Source: Paenibacillus pabuli (GTDB taxonomy: Bacteria; Bacillota; Bacilli; Paenibacillales; Paenibacillaceae). Taken from it: 64,000 nt of DNA. The notes beneath the pieces were generated by a model. The model saw only the letters and a list, made by a program, of their open reading frames with translations. It did no database searches and was not told where the DNA came from. Positions 35,071-43,228 of this stretch are shown here, piece after piece. Position numbers and translations under genes: made by a program. The DNA lies in NCBI RefSeq assembly GCF_023101145.1, contig NZ_CP073714.1, forward strand, positions 5,642,001-5,706,000. The letters run 5' to 3'. Position 1 is the stretch's first letter, and every line of letters starts with the position of its first letter.

Positions 35071-36027
35071 TTAATATATTTTTTTCATTTCCGATGGCTT
35101 TACGCCGAATTTGCGATAGAATTGCTGGGAAAAGGCACTGATATTGCTGTAACCAACTGCTATCGCTGCCTCAGTAACGTTGTTCTCTTGGCTGCGCAGC
35201 AATTTCATGGCGTTATCCAGACGAATCTGACGTAAATATTCAAATACGGTGCTGCCGAATAACACCTTGAATCCTTTTTTCAATTTAAAATCGTTCAGCC
35301 CCACCTGTTTGGACAACGCCAGCAGGGATGGAGGGTCCACCATGCATGCCTCCATAATCTCCCGTGCGGTATGCAACTTCCGTATATCCTCTCTGGAGAA
35401 TCCCGAAGGAAGGGGAGCCGGATCAAACAGCTGAATCATAAACCGATTCAATATTTCCAATGCGGTTGCTTCCATCATTAAGGAAGATCGGAAGGGGTTG
35501 TTCAAATCCCCAATCAGACTGTCAATCATCGTTCGAATTCTGTGATCCAGCTGAAATATGATAGGCTTGAAGATACAATGTCCCAAAATGTCCTGAAACC
35601 GAATGGAATGGCTCGTTGCCAATTGTGCCCCCGCATAATTGAACAACGAGATCGGAATTCCGATGGCAAAAGAAGTATAATTCTCCTGCGCAGGCGGATG
35701 GAACCAGGCTTCAAAATCGCGCATCATAATGAGTGCTCCCTGCCCAGTGGCCAGCGTATATTCCTGACCAGATATATCTACGTAACGCGCACCTGACAAG
35801 GCAAATTGCAGCTCAATGATGGGAATATTCGACGCAAAGAACGTAGAGCACGGTTCACTATAATTAATCTGAGAATACACAATTTCGATACCACTATACG
35901 TGGTTACTCTTTTTATATTGCCACTGCCTGCCTCAGCCGAGATCAGATACGTATGTTCATCTTGCTGGCTGAATGGCTTCTGGGTTAAATAATGCTGATA
36001 TACTACGGATAATGAATCGAAGCCCAT
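35071..36027 (-). CDS. PchR-like AraC-family regulator, likely iron-responsive
   Basis: 318 residues. Start ATG at 36027 follows GAGGTG; the GTG at 36036 overlaps that site. The N-terminal 200 residues form a ligand domain. The C-terminal AraC domain begins with the PchR/YbtA-type junction SREDIRKLHTAREIM, PPSLLALSKQVGLNDFKLKKGFK (given as PPSLLALSKQVGLNDF, KLKKGF) and ends AVGYSNISAFSQQFYRKFGV. Regulators of this group sense a siderophore and activate its uptake or export genes. A perfect 7-1-7 Fur-type palindrome lies 52 nt upstream. Confidence 0.88.
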   Translation of the reverse strand: MGFDSLSVVYQHYLTQKPFSQQDEHTYLISAEAGSGNIKRVTTYSGIEIVYSQINYSEPCSTFFASNIPIIELQFALSGARYVDISGQEYTLATGQGALIMMRDFEAWFHPPAQENYTSFAIGIPISLFNYAGAQLATSHSIRFQDILGHCIFKPIIFQLDHRIRTMIDSLIGDLNNPFRSSLMMEATALEILNRFMIQLFDPAPLPSGFSREDIRKLHTAREIMEACMVDPPSLLALSKQVGLNDFKLKKGFKVLFGSTVFEYLRQIRLDNAMKLLRSQENNVTEAAIAVGYSNISAFSQQFYRKFGVKPSEMKKIY

Positions 36028-36078
36028 GGCGCTCACCTCGTCTATACTTGATCATGATCCTCAGAAAGAAAATTTTAA

Positions 36079-36095
36079 TTGAGAATAATTCTCAA
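36079..36095 (-). promoter_or_regulatory. Fur-like palindrome upstream of the PchR-like regulator
   Basis: TTGAGAATAATTCTCAA is a perfect palindrome containing the 7-1-7 pattern TGAGAAT-A-ATTCTCA, a common Fur-box variant. Confidence 0.7.
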
Positions 36096-36230
36096 TAATT
36101 CTACCTCAATTTCTCCTTTTAGACCAGACCCATGACGAAAACACTACACTTCATTCCAAAAAAATCTAGAAAACGCTTAGTCTTGGGATCTGGTGCCTTT
36201 CTATTCCGAATCATCCAAACCCCCGTTAAC

Positions 36231-36326
36231 TTCGGATCTGCTTCCTTCCTCTCAAGTGAGAATGAAGGCTATGTGAACGGTTAGGACTTCATTGTTGACG
36301 GTGCATGGGCTACCACTGGTTTCTGA
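36231..36326 (+). pseudogene. 3' remnant of a short-chain dehydrogenase gene
   Basis: The frame reads FGSASFLSSENEGYVNG, a stop (TAG), DFIVDGAWATTGF and a final stop. This is the unmistakable end of an SDR gene (family ending SDEASYVTG-x-x-VDGG), with an in-frame nonsense codon and everything upstream gone. Confidence 0.75.
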
Positions 36327-36433
36327 CCTACTAATCTCCTCTTACTTTTCAACTTTTTTAATCCCTAATCGCGCAAAAGTATAGGCCTACATTGTTTTTT
36401 AGCTAAAATAAATATTTAAATGCCCCTCTACTT

Positions 36434-36465
36434 ATTAAGATCTGAGGGGCACTTACTATTACACT
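36434..36465. terminator. Hairpin in the AT-rich gap
   Basis: TGCCCCTC and GAGGGGCA pair around a loop of about 16 nt. The tails are AT-rich but not T-runs. It may end transcription from the SDR remnant region; otherwise 36330-36580 holds no gene and is markedly AT-rich. Confidence 0.45.
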
Positions 36466-36604
36466 TCATTTTAATATTACTTAAATCAGTCATCATTGAT
36501 TAATCTACCAAAATATCTATTTATAATGATTATTTGACTTATTAAACCAATTTATATATATTAAAACAATAGTTTTACAATAATATATTTGAGGAGGGAA
36601 TTTT

Positions 36605-37165
36605 TTGAAAAAGACAAGATTTACATTTAAATTTGCACTTATTGCCGTTTTAGTTTTCTGTTTCAGTACAAATGTATTCGCTTTGGAATCTACTGTAACT
36701 GATTCTGAAGAGCCTTACAAAGTTATCCTTACGGATAAAGAAGCTGATGAGCTATTTAGTAACTTAATTGTGCTTGAAGGCAATCAAACTACTAATTCAA
36801 ATCATTCTTCTGATGGAATTTCGGCATTAGCTGGACCACTTGCAGTATGGCAATTTGAATCTTTAGACAAGAACGCGCTCTATAATACTGGTCAAAATAT
36901 TACAGTTTCTGAAGATGGGTCTTACGACATCACAGTAGTTCAGTGGGCAGATAGTTTACAACTTGTTCGCAGCCCAACAGTATCTTACATTTTCGCCGAT
37001 CCAAATAGTGGTAAAATAATTAAAGAAGGTTATGCTTTCGGAAATTACACTGATACCAATACTAGAATTAAGGTTTCTGTACCTAAAGGTACATATAGAA
37101 TACTTGTATTCAATCATAGTGGCTATAGCGTTTCTGGAAACGGCTATATCTACAGAGGTCTTTAA
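36605..37165 (+). CDS. Secreted protein of unknown function
   Basis: 186 residues from a TTG preceded by GAGGAGGG. A Sec signal peptide (KKTRFTFKFALIAVLVFCF) with likely cleavage after NVFA is followed by a mature domain rich in beta strands, Ser, Thr and Tyr (SEDGSYDITVVQWADSLQLV, then KGTYRILVFNHSGYSVSGNG). It may be a small extracellular beta-sandwich. No family is recognised. Its base composition is much more AT-rich than neighbours and it stands alone beside gene remnants, which suggests acquisition from elsewhere. Confidence 0.75.
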   Translation: MKKTRFTFKFALIAVLVFCFSTNVFALESTVTDSEEPYKVILTDKEADELFSNLIVLEGNQTTNSNHSSDGISALAGPLAVWQFESLDKNALYNTGQNITVSEDGSYDITVVQWADSLQLVRSPTVSYIFADPNSGKIIKEGYAFGNYTDTNTRIKVSVPKGTYRILVFNHSGYSVSGNGYIYRGL

Positions 37166-37205
37166 AGCCAACTTATTAATGTAAAAGCTTTTAAATTTAA
37201 AACTT

Positions 37206-37238
37206 AAGCGGACAGGAGGATGATTCTCCTGTCCGCTT
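37206..37238. terminator. Bidirectional terminator
   Basis: AAGCGGACAGGAG and CTCCTGTCCGCTT form a perfect 13-bp stem between the convergent secreted-protein and esterase genes. Confidence 0.9.
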
Positions 37239-37272
37239 TGTTGTACTTTCATTCTAATCTGTTCTGTCCAAT

Positions 37273-39108
37273 CTATTCCCAGAAAAAACGTCCGGCAAAT
37301 ACCTTCTCCGTCAGCAACTTGTATGTCTCGTCTGACAATTCTTTTTTCATTTTCGCCAATACAACAACCTTGCCTCCATTATATTGCCTGGACATTCCGA
37401 TCTCGGCTGTGGTATTAGTAGCATCCAGACACATAATTGGCGTTTTGGCATCTTTTGTCCAAGGTGTCCATTCGACCAATTCCGATGATCCACCACTACC
37501 CGGGTTACCTGTGTAGAGGAACTGCTTCAGATAAGCCGCCATCGCGGCAGACAATGCCTCACGGCCAGGTTTGTTCTGTTCACTAAAATAACCTTCAGGG
37601 AAAAGAGCGGCAACGCCGTCTGCGTGCCCTGTGTAAAAGTCCATATCCGCTCCATGCGGTGCACCCAGCAAAGTTTGCAGTCTTTCGGAAATAACTCCAG
37701 GCCGGGTACCCCATGCAAAACGATAGGCGTATACAGGTGGCTGTTCCACTTGGCTCGTCAGACGTTCGGCTACCCGCTCTGCATTGTAGCCTGCATAAGC
37801 CTCGCTGCCGTATTTCAAAGCTGCGGCATACTGTTCAGCCTTGGTCTTATCCGTAAACAGTGTCTCATCATTAATGGAGGATACAAAGTTCGGATCACCA
37901 AAAGCAAAGCTGGAGAACTCGGTTTCCAAACTGCCGAGCAGAACAGGCACTTGTGCATAATTACCGCTGCTGATGGCATCAAACCCCTCTTTTGGAATAA
38001 CTGTCCCATCACGGAACAGATGTGGGAATGGCTCCATACGGATCGCCGTTGAACCAAATGCGGTGACCAGCTTGTCTGCAGGCAGCTCACGCAAATAGCT
38101 CGCCAGCTGTATCTGAGGCTGCTTGCTGATCCATGTTTTCGCATTTTCGATAGAGGACGCCTTCCCCTCTTCCATGAGCAACTTCACGAGTGCATCCTCG
38201 GATTTTTGCTCGCCTTCCTCCGGTGCTGCTGTGGTCAGGCCACCACTAAAAGCAGCTGCCTTCTGAAACAACCCTTTGCTCAGCGGCGAGATTAACGCTG
38301 CCAGAACATCACGTGCTCCTGCCGACTGCCCGGCCAACGTAACATTGCCTGTATCTCCGCCAAAGCCCACGATATTATCCTGTACCCACTGCAGTGCACG
38401 GAATGCATCAAGTAAGCCATAGTTGCCCGAATCATCAAGGGCATTTCCTGTTTTCAATGCAGCACTTTGAAAGAACCCAAGGGCTCCCAAACGATAATTC
38501 ACGGATATGATAATGCTGTTTGTGTTACGCGCAAGCTGTTCACCCTGAAAATCCTTGCCTGATCCGGTCAAATTCCCGCCGCCGTGCAGAAACACCATAA
38601 CCGGAAGCTTGGAACTGGTTGTATTCGAACGCCAAATATTGAGATACAGTGAGTCTTCATTTCCGGCTATCGTTTCGCCGGATAACTGTAAGCTGTTCGC
38701 AGCAAATTCCTTGGCTGTTCGAGTCCCTGTCCATGCATCCGGTTCACGCGGTGCCTTCCAGCGTAATTCACCTACCGGAGGTGCTGCATAAGGAACACCT
38801 AGCCAGCCGAGCGTACCGTATTGTTCATAGGTCTTCCCGTCAATGGCGCCATATTTCGTCTGCTGCAATGTTTGAGGTTTGAACCCCTGATCTTGTTTAT
38901 GCTTCATCCGGCTCTGCTTCAATGTTTCGCCGCCATTTTTGAGCTGTTCCTGCAACGATTGTGCAGTCGCCTCAGCCATCTGGCGGTTGGCAAGTTCGCT
39001 CATGCTCTTGCCTTGAAGCGCGTTCACCCCCTTAATCGATGCGTAAGTGGAAGCTTCTCCTTGATTGTAGTCTGTACCTGCTTCATATCCAAGCACCTTT
39101 AGCAGCAA
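37273..39108 (-). CDS. Type B carboxylesterase (para-nitrobenzyl esterase-like), 5' end disrupted
   Basis: The intact frame covers 611 residues. The esterase body begins near residue 84 (YGAIDGKTYEQYGTLGWLGV). It includes the LGVPYAAPPVGELRWK block, EDSLYLNIW, the oxyanion loop LHGGGNLTGSG, the nucleophile elbow GQSAGA (usually GESAGA) and a late histidine in GAPHGADMDF. It should hydrolyse carboxylic esters. The first 75 residues (LLKVLGYEAGTDYNQ...) look like the second half of an S-layer-homology-type or stalk domain. Matching sequence continues upstream in other frames, so the gene has suffered frameshifts. The TTG at 39108 is only the first start-like codon in the surviving frame. Activity is uncertain. 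Confidence 0.8.
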   Translation of the reverse strand: MLLKVLGYEAGTDYNQGEASTYASIKGVNALQGKSMSELANRQMAEATAQSLQEQLKNGGETLKQSRMKHKQDQGFKPQTLQQTKYGAIDGKTYEQYGTLGWLGVPYAAPPVGELRWKAPREPDAWTGTRTAKEFAANSLQLSGETIAGNEDSLYLNIWRSNTTSSKLPVMVFLHGGGNLTGSGKDFQGEQLARNTNSIIISVNYRLGALGFFQSAALKTGNALDDSGNYGLLDAFRALQWVQDNIVGFGGDTGNVTLAGQSAGARDVLAALISPLSKGLFQKAAAFSGGLTTAAPEEGEQKSEDALVKLLMEEGKASSIENAKTWISKQPQIQLASYLRELPADKLVTAFGSTAIRMEPFPHLFRDGTVIPKEGFDAISSGNYAQVPVLLGSLETEFSSFAFGDPNFVSSINDETLFTDKTKAEQYAAALKYGSEAYAGYNAERVAERLTSQVEQPPVYAYRFAWGTRPGVISERLQTLLGAPHGADMDFYTGHADGVAALFPEGYFSEQNKPGREALSAAMAAYLKQFLYTGNPGSGGSSELVEWTPWTKDAKTPIMCLDATNTTAEIGMSRQYNGGKVVVLAKMKKELSDETYKLLTEKVFAGRFFWE

Positions 39109-39111
39109 TTC

Positions 39112-39295
39112 TGCTTATTCTCCCGATGTGTTACTGCCGCATTGGGCCCAAAACGTTTGCTTCCAGCTGTGATTCCAGCTAAATATGGATGCTGCTTCAA
39201 ATACCTACCACGGGTTGCAGAAGCTTGCCTGCTTGTTGTGCCGCATCTTCATACGTATCGTTACCTCATATGCGAGTGCTTCTTTTCCCTTTTTC
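39112..39295 (-). pseudogene. Frameshifted N-terminal (S-layer-homology-like) part of the esterase gene
   Basis: Reading the minus strand upstream of 39108, one frame gives TYEDAAQQAGKLLQPVVGI, a second gives GITAGSKRFGPNAAVTHRE, and the third resumes with AELLLKVLGYEAG in the esterase frame. The middle piece is a recognisable SLH motif (G-I-x-G, F-GP, V-T-R-E). At least two frameshifts separate these pieces. Sequencing error is the alternative explanation. Confidence 0.65.
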
Positions 39296-39306
39296 TAATC
39301 GTAAAA

Positions 39307-39334
39307 TTTACATTTAGTTAATCGAGTGCATACG
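39307..39334 (+). promoter_or_regulatory. Possible PhoP direct repeats upstream of the alkaline phosphatase
   Basis: TTTACA-N5-TTAATC-N5-CATACG fits the PhoP pattern of TT(A/C/T)ACA-like hexamers with 5-nt spacing, weakly in the third unit. It lies about 70-100 nt upstream of the phosphatase start. Confidence 0.3.
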
Positions 39335-39404
39335 CTCATTTATCATTGATTGTATACACTGGATGTGGATACCAAATTATACATAACATTAGGAGGATGT
39401 GTTC

Positions 39405-41051
39405 ATGTTAAACCGATTCAATATCCGTGCAGCCAAAATGATGCTCGCGGTGACGACCATTGTTACGGCTACGCTGGGAGGCAGTAGTGCAGCATGGGCT
39501 GTCGAAGACACCACCACCTCTGCTTCACCAATTAAAAATGTAATCATCCTGATCCCGGACGGTATGGCGAACGACGCTACAGCTTTGGCTCGCTGGTACA
39601 AGGGTTCCTCTCTTACTCTGGATTCCATGGCTAGTGGCATGGTTCGGACACATTCTGCAGATGCGCCGATTGCGGACTCGGCCCCTGCGGGAACAGCCTT
39701 TGCCACAGGTCACAAATCACATACAGGATATGTCGGTGTGCTGCCGGATAAAGCAACAATGCCTGGACAAAAAGCTATCGCCCCGGGAGATGCCAAGAAA
39801 CCGGTCGCTTCCATCCTGGAAGCGTCCAGATTAGCAGGAAAAGCAACCGGTATTATTGCAACATCCGAAATTATGCATGCCACACCTGCCGACTTCTCGG
39901 CCCATTATCCGGATCGCAAAAACTATGATGCCCTGAGCAAACAGCAGGTTTATAACGGTATGGACGTTGTTCTTGGCGGAGGAAGTAGTTATCTGGAGCC
40001 TTCGGGACGCAAAGATGGCGAAAACCTGGTGTCCTCCATTAAAGCACTGGGCTATGACTATGTAACGACCCCGGCAGCAATGAAAGCTTCGACATCAGGC
40101 AAGCTGTGGGGCATGTTCGCCCCTGCGGGCATGTCCTATAACATGGATCGTGATCCAGCGAAGCAGCCTAGCCTCGCCGAGATGACTTCTAAAGCTATTG
40201 AAGTTCTGTCCAAAGACGAAGACGGCTTCTTCCTGATGGTTGAAGGCAGCAAAGTGGACTGGGCAGCACATGCCAATGATCCAATCGGTATTATCAGTGA
40301 TGTGCTGGCATTCGATGATGCCGTGAAAGTAGCCATGGATTTTGCCAAAAAAGATAAAGAAACCGTCGTTGTCGCAGTCACGGACCACCAGAACGGTGGA
40401 TTGACTATCGGTAACAATTCAACTGCAGGAACTTACGATAAAGAGCCATTGTCCACATTTATCGGACCTTTGAAAAAGGCCAAACTTACAGGTGAAGGCG
40501 TAGAGTCCAAACTCAACGCCAAACGCACCAATATCAAAGCTGTAATGAAGCAGTACTACGGCATTACCGACCTGACTTCCGAGGAAATCGCTGCAATCAA
40601 AGCAGCCAGCCCGGGCAGCCTCAATTATACGGTTGGACCGATGATCAGCAAACGTTCCGGCATTGGCTGGACTACGGGTGGACATACGGGCGGAGATGTT
40701 GTGCTTTATACGTACGCTCCGAATAATGATCGACCTTTTGGTGTCATCGACAACACGGATGTTGCCAAATATATGGCGCGCGTGCTGAACCTTGACCTCG
40801 ACAGTGTGAGCAAACAACTATTTGTACCTGCTAAACAGGCTTTTACTGCAAAAGGAGCAACGTACAAGCTGGATCTGACAGATGCCAAAAATCCGAAGAT
40901 CCTTGTAACCAAAGGCAGCACCAAGCTTGAACTGCAAATCTACAAAAATATCGCACTCGTTAATGGTAAAAAGTCAACTCTGGATGGCGTTATTGTCTAC
41001 AATGGCGTAGAAGCCTTTGTGTCACAGGATGCGATTGATCTTATTCAATAA
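39405..41051 (+). CDS. Secreted alkaline phosphatase with C-terminal stalk-type domain
   Basis: 548 residues from the ATG at 39405 (TAGGAGGA seven bases before). A Sec signal peptide ends near AAWA. The PhoA-type catalytic core has metal ligand region LIPDGM, nucleophile serine in DSAPAGTAFATGHK, then MVEGSKVDWAAHAND, DHQNGGL and GGHTGGDVVLY. After residue 455 a domain of about 90 residues follows (AFTAKGATYKLDLTDAKNPK to SQDAID) resembling copper-amine-oxidase N-domain-like stalk modules common in Paenibacillus exoproteins. It releases phosphate from organic esters outside the cell. A weak PhoP-like site lies upstream. Confidence 0.93.
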   Translation: MLNRFNIRAAKMMLAVTTIVTATLGGSSAAWAVEDTTTSASPIKNVIILIPDGMANDATALARWYKGSSLTLDSMASGMVRTHSADAPIADSAPAGTAFATGHKSHTGYVGVLPDKATMPGQKAIAPGDAKKPVASILEASRLAGKATGIIATSEIMHATPADFSAHYPDRKNYDALSKQQVYNGMDVVLGGGSSYLEPSGRKDGENLVSSIKALGYDYVTTPAAMKASTSGKLWGMFAPAGMSYNMDRDPAKQPSLAEMTSKAIEVLSKDEDGFFLMVEGSKVDWAAHANDPIGIISDVLAFDDAVKVAMDFAKKDKETVVVAVTDHQNGGLTIGNNSTAGTYDKEPLSTFIGPLKKAKLTGEGVESKLNAKRTNIKAVMKQYYGITDLTSEEIAAIKAASPGSLNYTVGPMISKRSGIGWTTGGHTGGDVVLYTYAPNNDRPFGVIDNTDVAKYMARVLNLDLDSVSKQLFVPAKQAFTAKGATYKLDLTDAKNPKILVTKGSTKLELQIYKNIALVNGKKSTLDGVIVYNGVEAFVSQDAIDLIQ

Positions 41052-41054
41052 AAA

Positions 41055-41122
41055 AAGTGCCCGCTCATTGAACGGCACTCTTAACTAAACTGCCCAAGAA
41101 AATTGTTGGGCAGTTTTTCGAT
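41055..41122 (+). terminator. Two successive terminator hairpins after the phosphatase gene
   Basis: AGTGCCCGC/GCGGCACT-like stem first, then AAACTGCCCAA with TTGGGCAGTTT followed by a T-run (41091-41122). The second is the stronger. Confidence 0.85.
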
Positions 41123-41242
41123 TTCACTTTTAAGTGCAACTTTTATATACAAAGGTAACGTGTATGATAGGCCCACGCACAGGCTTATCGTATAATAAGC
41201 ATAACGTTGATAAATATGACGCAAAAAAAGGAGAGACTCAAG

Positions 41243-41608
41243 ATGTTAATCAAATTAAACTGGATTACACTGCGGGTGCGCGATCTCGAAGCATCGCTCC
41301 GTTTCTACCACGATATGCTTGGGCTGCCGATTCAGCGCAGATTCGAAAGCCGTGGACGGCAGATCGCCATGCTGGGCCCAGAAAATGAAACGAAGCTTGA
41401 ACTGATTGAGGGCAGCGAAACCATCCTCAAGCCCGAAGCCGGTGTGTCGATCGGTTATGAGGTAAGTTCACTGGACGAAGCCATGGAACAGCTCGCTGCA
41501 TTAGGCATCCCAATTGTACGAGGCCCCGTCCAGCCCAATCCACATCTGCGGTTTATTTACATAGCCGACCCCGATGGCTTCGAAGTGCAGCTGGCTGAAC
41601 ATGCTTGA
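41243..41608 (+). CDS. VOC-superfamily (glyoxalase/bleomycin-resistance fold) protein
   Basis: 121 residues from ATG at 41243, which follows GGAGAG. Two beta-alpha-beta-beta-beta modules are visible. They start LNWITLRVRDLEASLRFYHD and VSIGYEVSSLDEAMEQLAAL. The end IYIADPDGFEVQLAE provides the usual acidic metal ligand. VOC proteins are metal-dependent lyases, isomerases or dioxygenases, or small-molecule binding proteins; no specific substrate is evident. Confidence 0.9.
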   Translation: MLIKLNWITLRVRDLEASLRFYHDMLGLPIQRRFESRGRQIAMLGPENETKLELIEGSETILKPEAGVSIGYEVSSLDEAMEQLAALGIPIVRGPVQPNPHLRFIYIADPDGFEVQLAEHA

Positions 41609-41736
41609 TCAGGCACAATTATGAGTGAGTCGAGTCCTAATAAGTGTACGTTTCACGATGACTGACCTGTTATGTGTGGATTCAAACCTGCACGCACACC
41701 CCACATAGGACGGCGTCAGCGCGCTGTTGTGCAAGT

Positions 41737-42960
41737 TTACAGCTTCATCCGACGCATTAGCGGCACACCCACGCGATTCAAAAGCTGTTCAAGCAGTATC
41801 CAGCACCAGCGTCTGGACATTGGCAGGTGGCGCTCATACACGGCAGAATACTCGAAATCCGACACAGCACCACGGTTGCGCTTGAACTGCGCAGCACCAG
41901 CACTCTCATGCAGCAGATGGCCGTTCTCGCGGGCTTGTCCAATCAAGCAGGCCGACAGCATACGGTACAGTCCAATGGACTGAGGCAGCGCTGTATCGTA
42001 ACCGAACAACGGCGTTGTCATCACCCCGTTCCGGCAAAAATATCCCATAATCGCATCGATACGCCCTTCTTTTCGCAGACCATACAGGGTAAGTGCTCCA
42101 GAAGCTTTCGCTGTAGCAATGAAATGCTCAGTGAACTGCGGATTATCATAGGAGTATTTCTCAAGGTACAGCAGCTTGTACAGCTCCGCGATCCGTGGAA
42201 TATCTTCCTCCGTCAGATTCTCTTCAGAGACGAATTCATATCCGTGCTTGGCAAGCAGTTCGTAATCCCGCTTCAGCAGCCAGCGCGACTTTGCATTGCC
42301 GAAATTCGAATCATTGGCCTGGTACAGATAGATTTGACGGCTCGGAATCAGTTGACAGCCTGCTTGTTTCAGCTTGTCCATCAGATCGGAGTGAAGCCCG
42401 GTGCACAAGGAGCGAAATACGACAGCATGCTCAGGATAACGTTCCTTTACCGCTGCAAGCAGACAAACGACCTGCTCTGCGGACATGGCCGGATACAGGT
42501 TCGTTGATAACAACCAGTTGTTGATATGTACAACCTTGTTTATTTGTGATTGCTTCATCCCCCACCCCACCACACTGAGCAGCGCTAAGAGCCCTTTTTC
42601 CAGCAACGGTTTCCGAAGCAGCGTCAACTCCTGCTTGGCATAACGCACATAATGCGTATAAGGCGAACAGACGTAAGCATTATTGTACTCTGTTTCATTT
42701 ACCGTCAACGGAAGCACAAGATCGTCGATCCTGACGATGAGCAGGGTTGTGCTTACGTTTACAATAAAGTCCCGCGTCCCTTTCATCATCATGGGTTCCA
42801 AATATGCTCTTGCATATCTGCCATCCTTCGTGTTGGGCCAGTCCATATCCTCAAGCGAGTTCCGATCATAGAAACGAACGCGTCTACCGCAATTTTCATT
42901 CGTCGCTTCATCCATCTGGTCTCGGTGATCCTGCCTCTGTTGCGTTACCCCATTGTTCAC
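41737..42960 (-). CDS. GNAT/FemAB-like acyltransferase of unknown substrate
   Basis: 407 residues from GTG at 42960 (GGAGGA seven bases before; the GTG at 42975 overlaps that site). The N-terminal half has a mixed fold and the C-terminal half, from about residue 200, looks like an acetyltransferase domain (ALTLYGLRKEGRIDAIMGYF, then the LLHESAGAAQFKRNRGAVSD block). No standard CoA loop is obvious. Similar proteins are annotated as GNAT acetyltransferases in Paenibacillus. Monocistronic, convergent with the VOC gene. Substrate unknown. Confidence 0.65.
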   Translation of the reverse strand: MNNGVTQQRQDHRDQMDEATNENCGRRVRFYDRNSLEDMDWPNTKDGRYARAYLEPMMMKGTRDFIVNVSTTLLIVRIDDLVLPLTVNETEYNNAYVCSPYTHYVRYAKQELTLLRKPLLEKGLLALLSVVGWGMKQSQINKVVHINNWLLSTNLYPAMSAEQVVCLLAAVKERYPEHAVVFRSLCTGLHSDLMDKLKQAGCQLIPSRQIYLYQANDSNFGNAKSRWLLKRDYELLAKHGYEFVSEENLTEEDIPRIAELYKLLYLEKYSYDNPQFTEHFIATAKASGALTLYGLRKEGRIDAIMGYFCRNGVMTTPLFGYDTALPQSIGLYRMLSACLIGQARENGHLLHESAGAAQFKRNRGAVSDFEYSAVYERHLPMSRRWCWILLEQLLNRVGVPLMRRMKL

Positions 42961-43112
42961 GTTTAATTCCTCCACGAAGTAATATTGGATGCATCAGAGA
43001 TGACATTTACATTTACATATTCCTGTTCCTCCCATTATAGTAGGCCCGAATGAACATCCACAATGGTTTCGTTGTAAGCACCCGAGAGCCTTTCCATCTC
43101 AAAAAATAACCA

Positions 43113-43160
43113 AGCCCGCCTCCGTATTATGATTGGAGACAGGCTCAGTAGAATGACCTT
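43113..43160 (-). terminator. Terminator after the membrane chemoreceptor gene
   Basis: AGCCCGCCTCC pairs with GGAGACAGGCT. Read on the minus strand it is followed by a T-rich tract. Confidence 0.6.
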
Positions 43161-43228
43161 CAAATATGTTTTGCGTATATTCGGGACTCACTTATATGCA
43201 GCAAAACTATTCCCGACGCTATTTTAGG

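Noticed and set aside
41827..42507. 226-codon frame opposite the acyltransferase-like gene
   Set aside because: No ribosome site, no motif, antisense to an intact gene.
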